DNA of 6,998 nucleotides, taken from contig CANPYU010000061.1 in assembly GCA_947588665.1 (NCBI GenBank), positions 1 to 6,998 on the forward strand, in the 5' to 3' direction. The notes beneath the pieces are model-generated. The model ran no database searches. It saw only the letters and a program-made list of their open reading frames with translations, and was not told the origin of the DNA. Source of the stretch: an uncultured Bacilli bacterium (lineage in GTDB: Bacteria; Bacillota_I; Bacilli_A; RF39; UBA660). Every line of letters begins with the position of its first letter. The stretch's first letter is position 1. This document shows positions 6,017 to 6,998 of the stretch, piece by piece. Position numbers and translations under genes: made by a program.

Positions 6017-6943
6017 ATGGAAGAATATAATGAAGTAGAACATTTAATAAAAAAATTAGAAGTAAATAAAAGAGCAAGAGTATTACAAGATAATAGAGAA
6101 ACAATTAATACATATTGGAATATAGGAAGACTTATTGTAGAAACTCAGGGAGGTAAAGAAAGAGCAAAATATGGAGATAATTTAATTAAAGAATGGAGTA
6201 ATAAGTTAGTTTTATATTATGGGCATAAATATAATATAAGTAGTTTGAAGAGATTTAGGCAATTTTATATGTTTTTTCGAAAAGGTGCGCCAGTGGCGCA
6301 CCAATTAAGTTGGAGTCATTATCAGGAAATACTTCCTATCAAAGATGAAAATAAAAGAAACTATTATATAAATTTATGTATAACAAATAATCTATCAAAA
6401 AGAGAATTAAGAGAGAAAATAAAAAACAATAGTTATGAAAGATTATTAGAAAAACCGGAACATATAGAGATAATAGAAAATAAAGAAGAAATATATAATA
6501 TAAAAGAAAACATAAAAAATCCTATAATAATAAAATTATCTAAAGAAGAACAAATAAAAAAAGAAAAAGAATTACAATTAATTATTCTATCTAAATTAAA
6601 AGATTTTTTTATGGAACTAGGATATGGATATACATTTGTTGGAAATGAATATAAAATAAAAATAAATAATAAAATATATAGAATAGACATCCTATTATTT
6701 AATTATAATCTTAATGCGTTTATAGTAGTAGAATTAAAGATGAGAGAGTTAAAGAAAGAAGACAAAGCCCAAATAGAGTTTTATATGAAATACATAGATG
6801 ATAACTTAAAAAGAAATTTTCATAATAAAACAATCGGGATAATAATAACAAGAGAACAAGATAAATTTATATTATCATTTGTGAGCCAAAATAATATTAT
6901 ACCAATTACTTATAAAATTAATTCTGGTGACTTCTCAAAGTAA
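6017..6943 (+). CDS. YhcG/DUF1016-type PDDEXK nuclease domain protein
   Basis: The ATG at 6017, eight bases after GAAGGGAG, is chosen over a TTG at 5999 that would lie upstream of that site. The 308-residue protein shows the two-part YhcG architecture. The N-terminal DUF1016 domain (about 10-145) carries INTYWNIGRLIVETQGGKER, YGDNLIKEWS, LSWSHYQEIL and LSKRELREKIKNNSYERL. The C-terminal nuclease (about 183-300) has LGYGYTFVGNEYKI, then D224 in YRIDILLF and E239-x-K241 in VVELK, with Q252 following, so the PD-(D/E)xK active site looks intact. An acidic, lysine-rich linker (about 147-182) joins them. It probably acts on DNA in the cytoplasm. Family members are often found with restriction-modification or mobile DNA, but no such partner is visible here. 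It has its own promoter and is not in the prepilin unit. A GC-rich perfect hairpin lies within codons for residues 90-96. Confidence 0.9.
   Translation: MEEYNEVEHLIKKLEVNKRARVLQDNRETINTYWNIGRLIVETQGGKERAKYGDNLIKEWSNKLVLYYGHKYNISSLKRFRQFYMFFRKGAPVAHQLSWSHYQEILPIKDENKRNYYINLCITNNLSKRELREKIKNNSYERLLEKPEHIEIIENKEEIYNIKENIKNPIIIKLSKEEQIKKEKELQLIILSKLKDFFMELGYGYTFVGNEYKIKINNKIYRIDILLFNYNLNAFIVVELKMRELKKEDKAQIEFYMKYIDDNLKRNFHNKTIGIIITREQDKFILSFVSQNNIIPITYKINSGDFSK
6284..6302. repeat. GC-rich perfect inverted repeat inside the nuclease gene
   Basis: GGTGCGCC (6284-6291), AGT, GGCGCACC (6295-6302) is an exact 8-bp inverted repeat with a three-base loop, 15 of 19 bases being G or C in an otherwise very AT-rich gene. 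It encodes GAPVAHQ (residues 90-96), directly before the conserved LSWSHY motif, and the frame stays open through it. Folded RNA would be very stable and could slow ribosomes. Confidence 0.9.
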
Positions 6944-6984
6944 ATGCAACCAGCAAAGTAAGTAATTATAAGTCTCAAAGTAAA
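6933..6984. repeat. Short direct repeats at and after the nuclease stop codon
   Basis: TCTCAAAGTAAA occurs at 6933-6944, overlapping the TAA stop, and again at 6973-6984, exactly 40 bases later. The core CAAAGTAA is present a third time at 6954-6961. The remaining bases to the window end show no gene start or clear terminator. Confidence 0.65.
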
Positions 6985-6998
6985 AACACAGAAAATAT

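Noticed and set aside
6944..6998. Continuation of the nuclease after its TAA (MQPAK, stop, then VIISLKVKTQ)
   Set aside because: It would need read-through of two TAA codons, and the family's domain is already complete at residue 308.
1..6998. CRISPR array, tRNA, rRNA, insertion sequence or reverse transcriptase
   Set aside because: No regular repeat-spacer pattern, no cloverleaf or rRNA-like segment, no transposase and no RT motif could be found in any frame.

Overview
The window is strongly AT-rich, stops mostly with TAA, and reads every tryptophan as TGG. TGA therefore behaves as an ordinary stop, and code 11 fits. Genes are tightly packed and in view all lie on the + strand. Together with the types of surface protein, prepilin and YtrA-type ABC operon present, this suggests an uncultured, low-GC Bacillota or Mycoplasmatota-like gut bacterium (RF39/CAG-type Bacilli). 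That placement is inference from gene style, not from a marker gene.

Layout. Positions 1-44 hold the last codons of a surface-protein gene whose C-terminal motif (DPY near the end) matches that of the next gene. Positions 46-2049 encode a 667-residue membrane-anchored surface protein: an N-terminal anchor, a TasA/camelysin-like beta-rich part, and a C-terminal domain resembling the C-type-lectin-like/DUF6273 style. Its last codons form the left arm of a perfect 17-bp inverted repeat (2028-2063), and a separate, canonical terminator follows at 2100-2144.

Positions 2159-5401 are one operon: a promoter bracketed by a direct repeat, an ABC ATPase (2235-3134), a large ABC-2-type permease with an unusual C-terminal soluble domain (3112-5058), and a GntR/YtrA-family repressor (5048-5401). 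The three genes overlap end to end, which implies translational coupling and probable autoregulation. 

Positions 5487-5906 encode a lone type IV prepilin-like protein with its own extended -10 promoter and its own terminator. Positions 6017-6943 encode a YhcG/DUF1016-type PDDEXK nuclease, also with its own promoter. It contains a GC-rich perfect hairpin inside the coding sequence and is followed by short direct repeats at the window edge.

The most interesting signals are the variable-looking lectin-like 3' end of the surface gene with a perfect palindrome at its stop codon (a layout reminiscent of a diversity-generating-retroelement target, although no reverse transcriptase or template repeat is in view), the repeat pair around the ABC operon promoter, and the GC-rich hairpin inside the nuclease gene.
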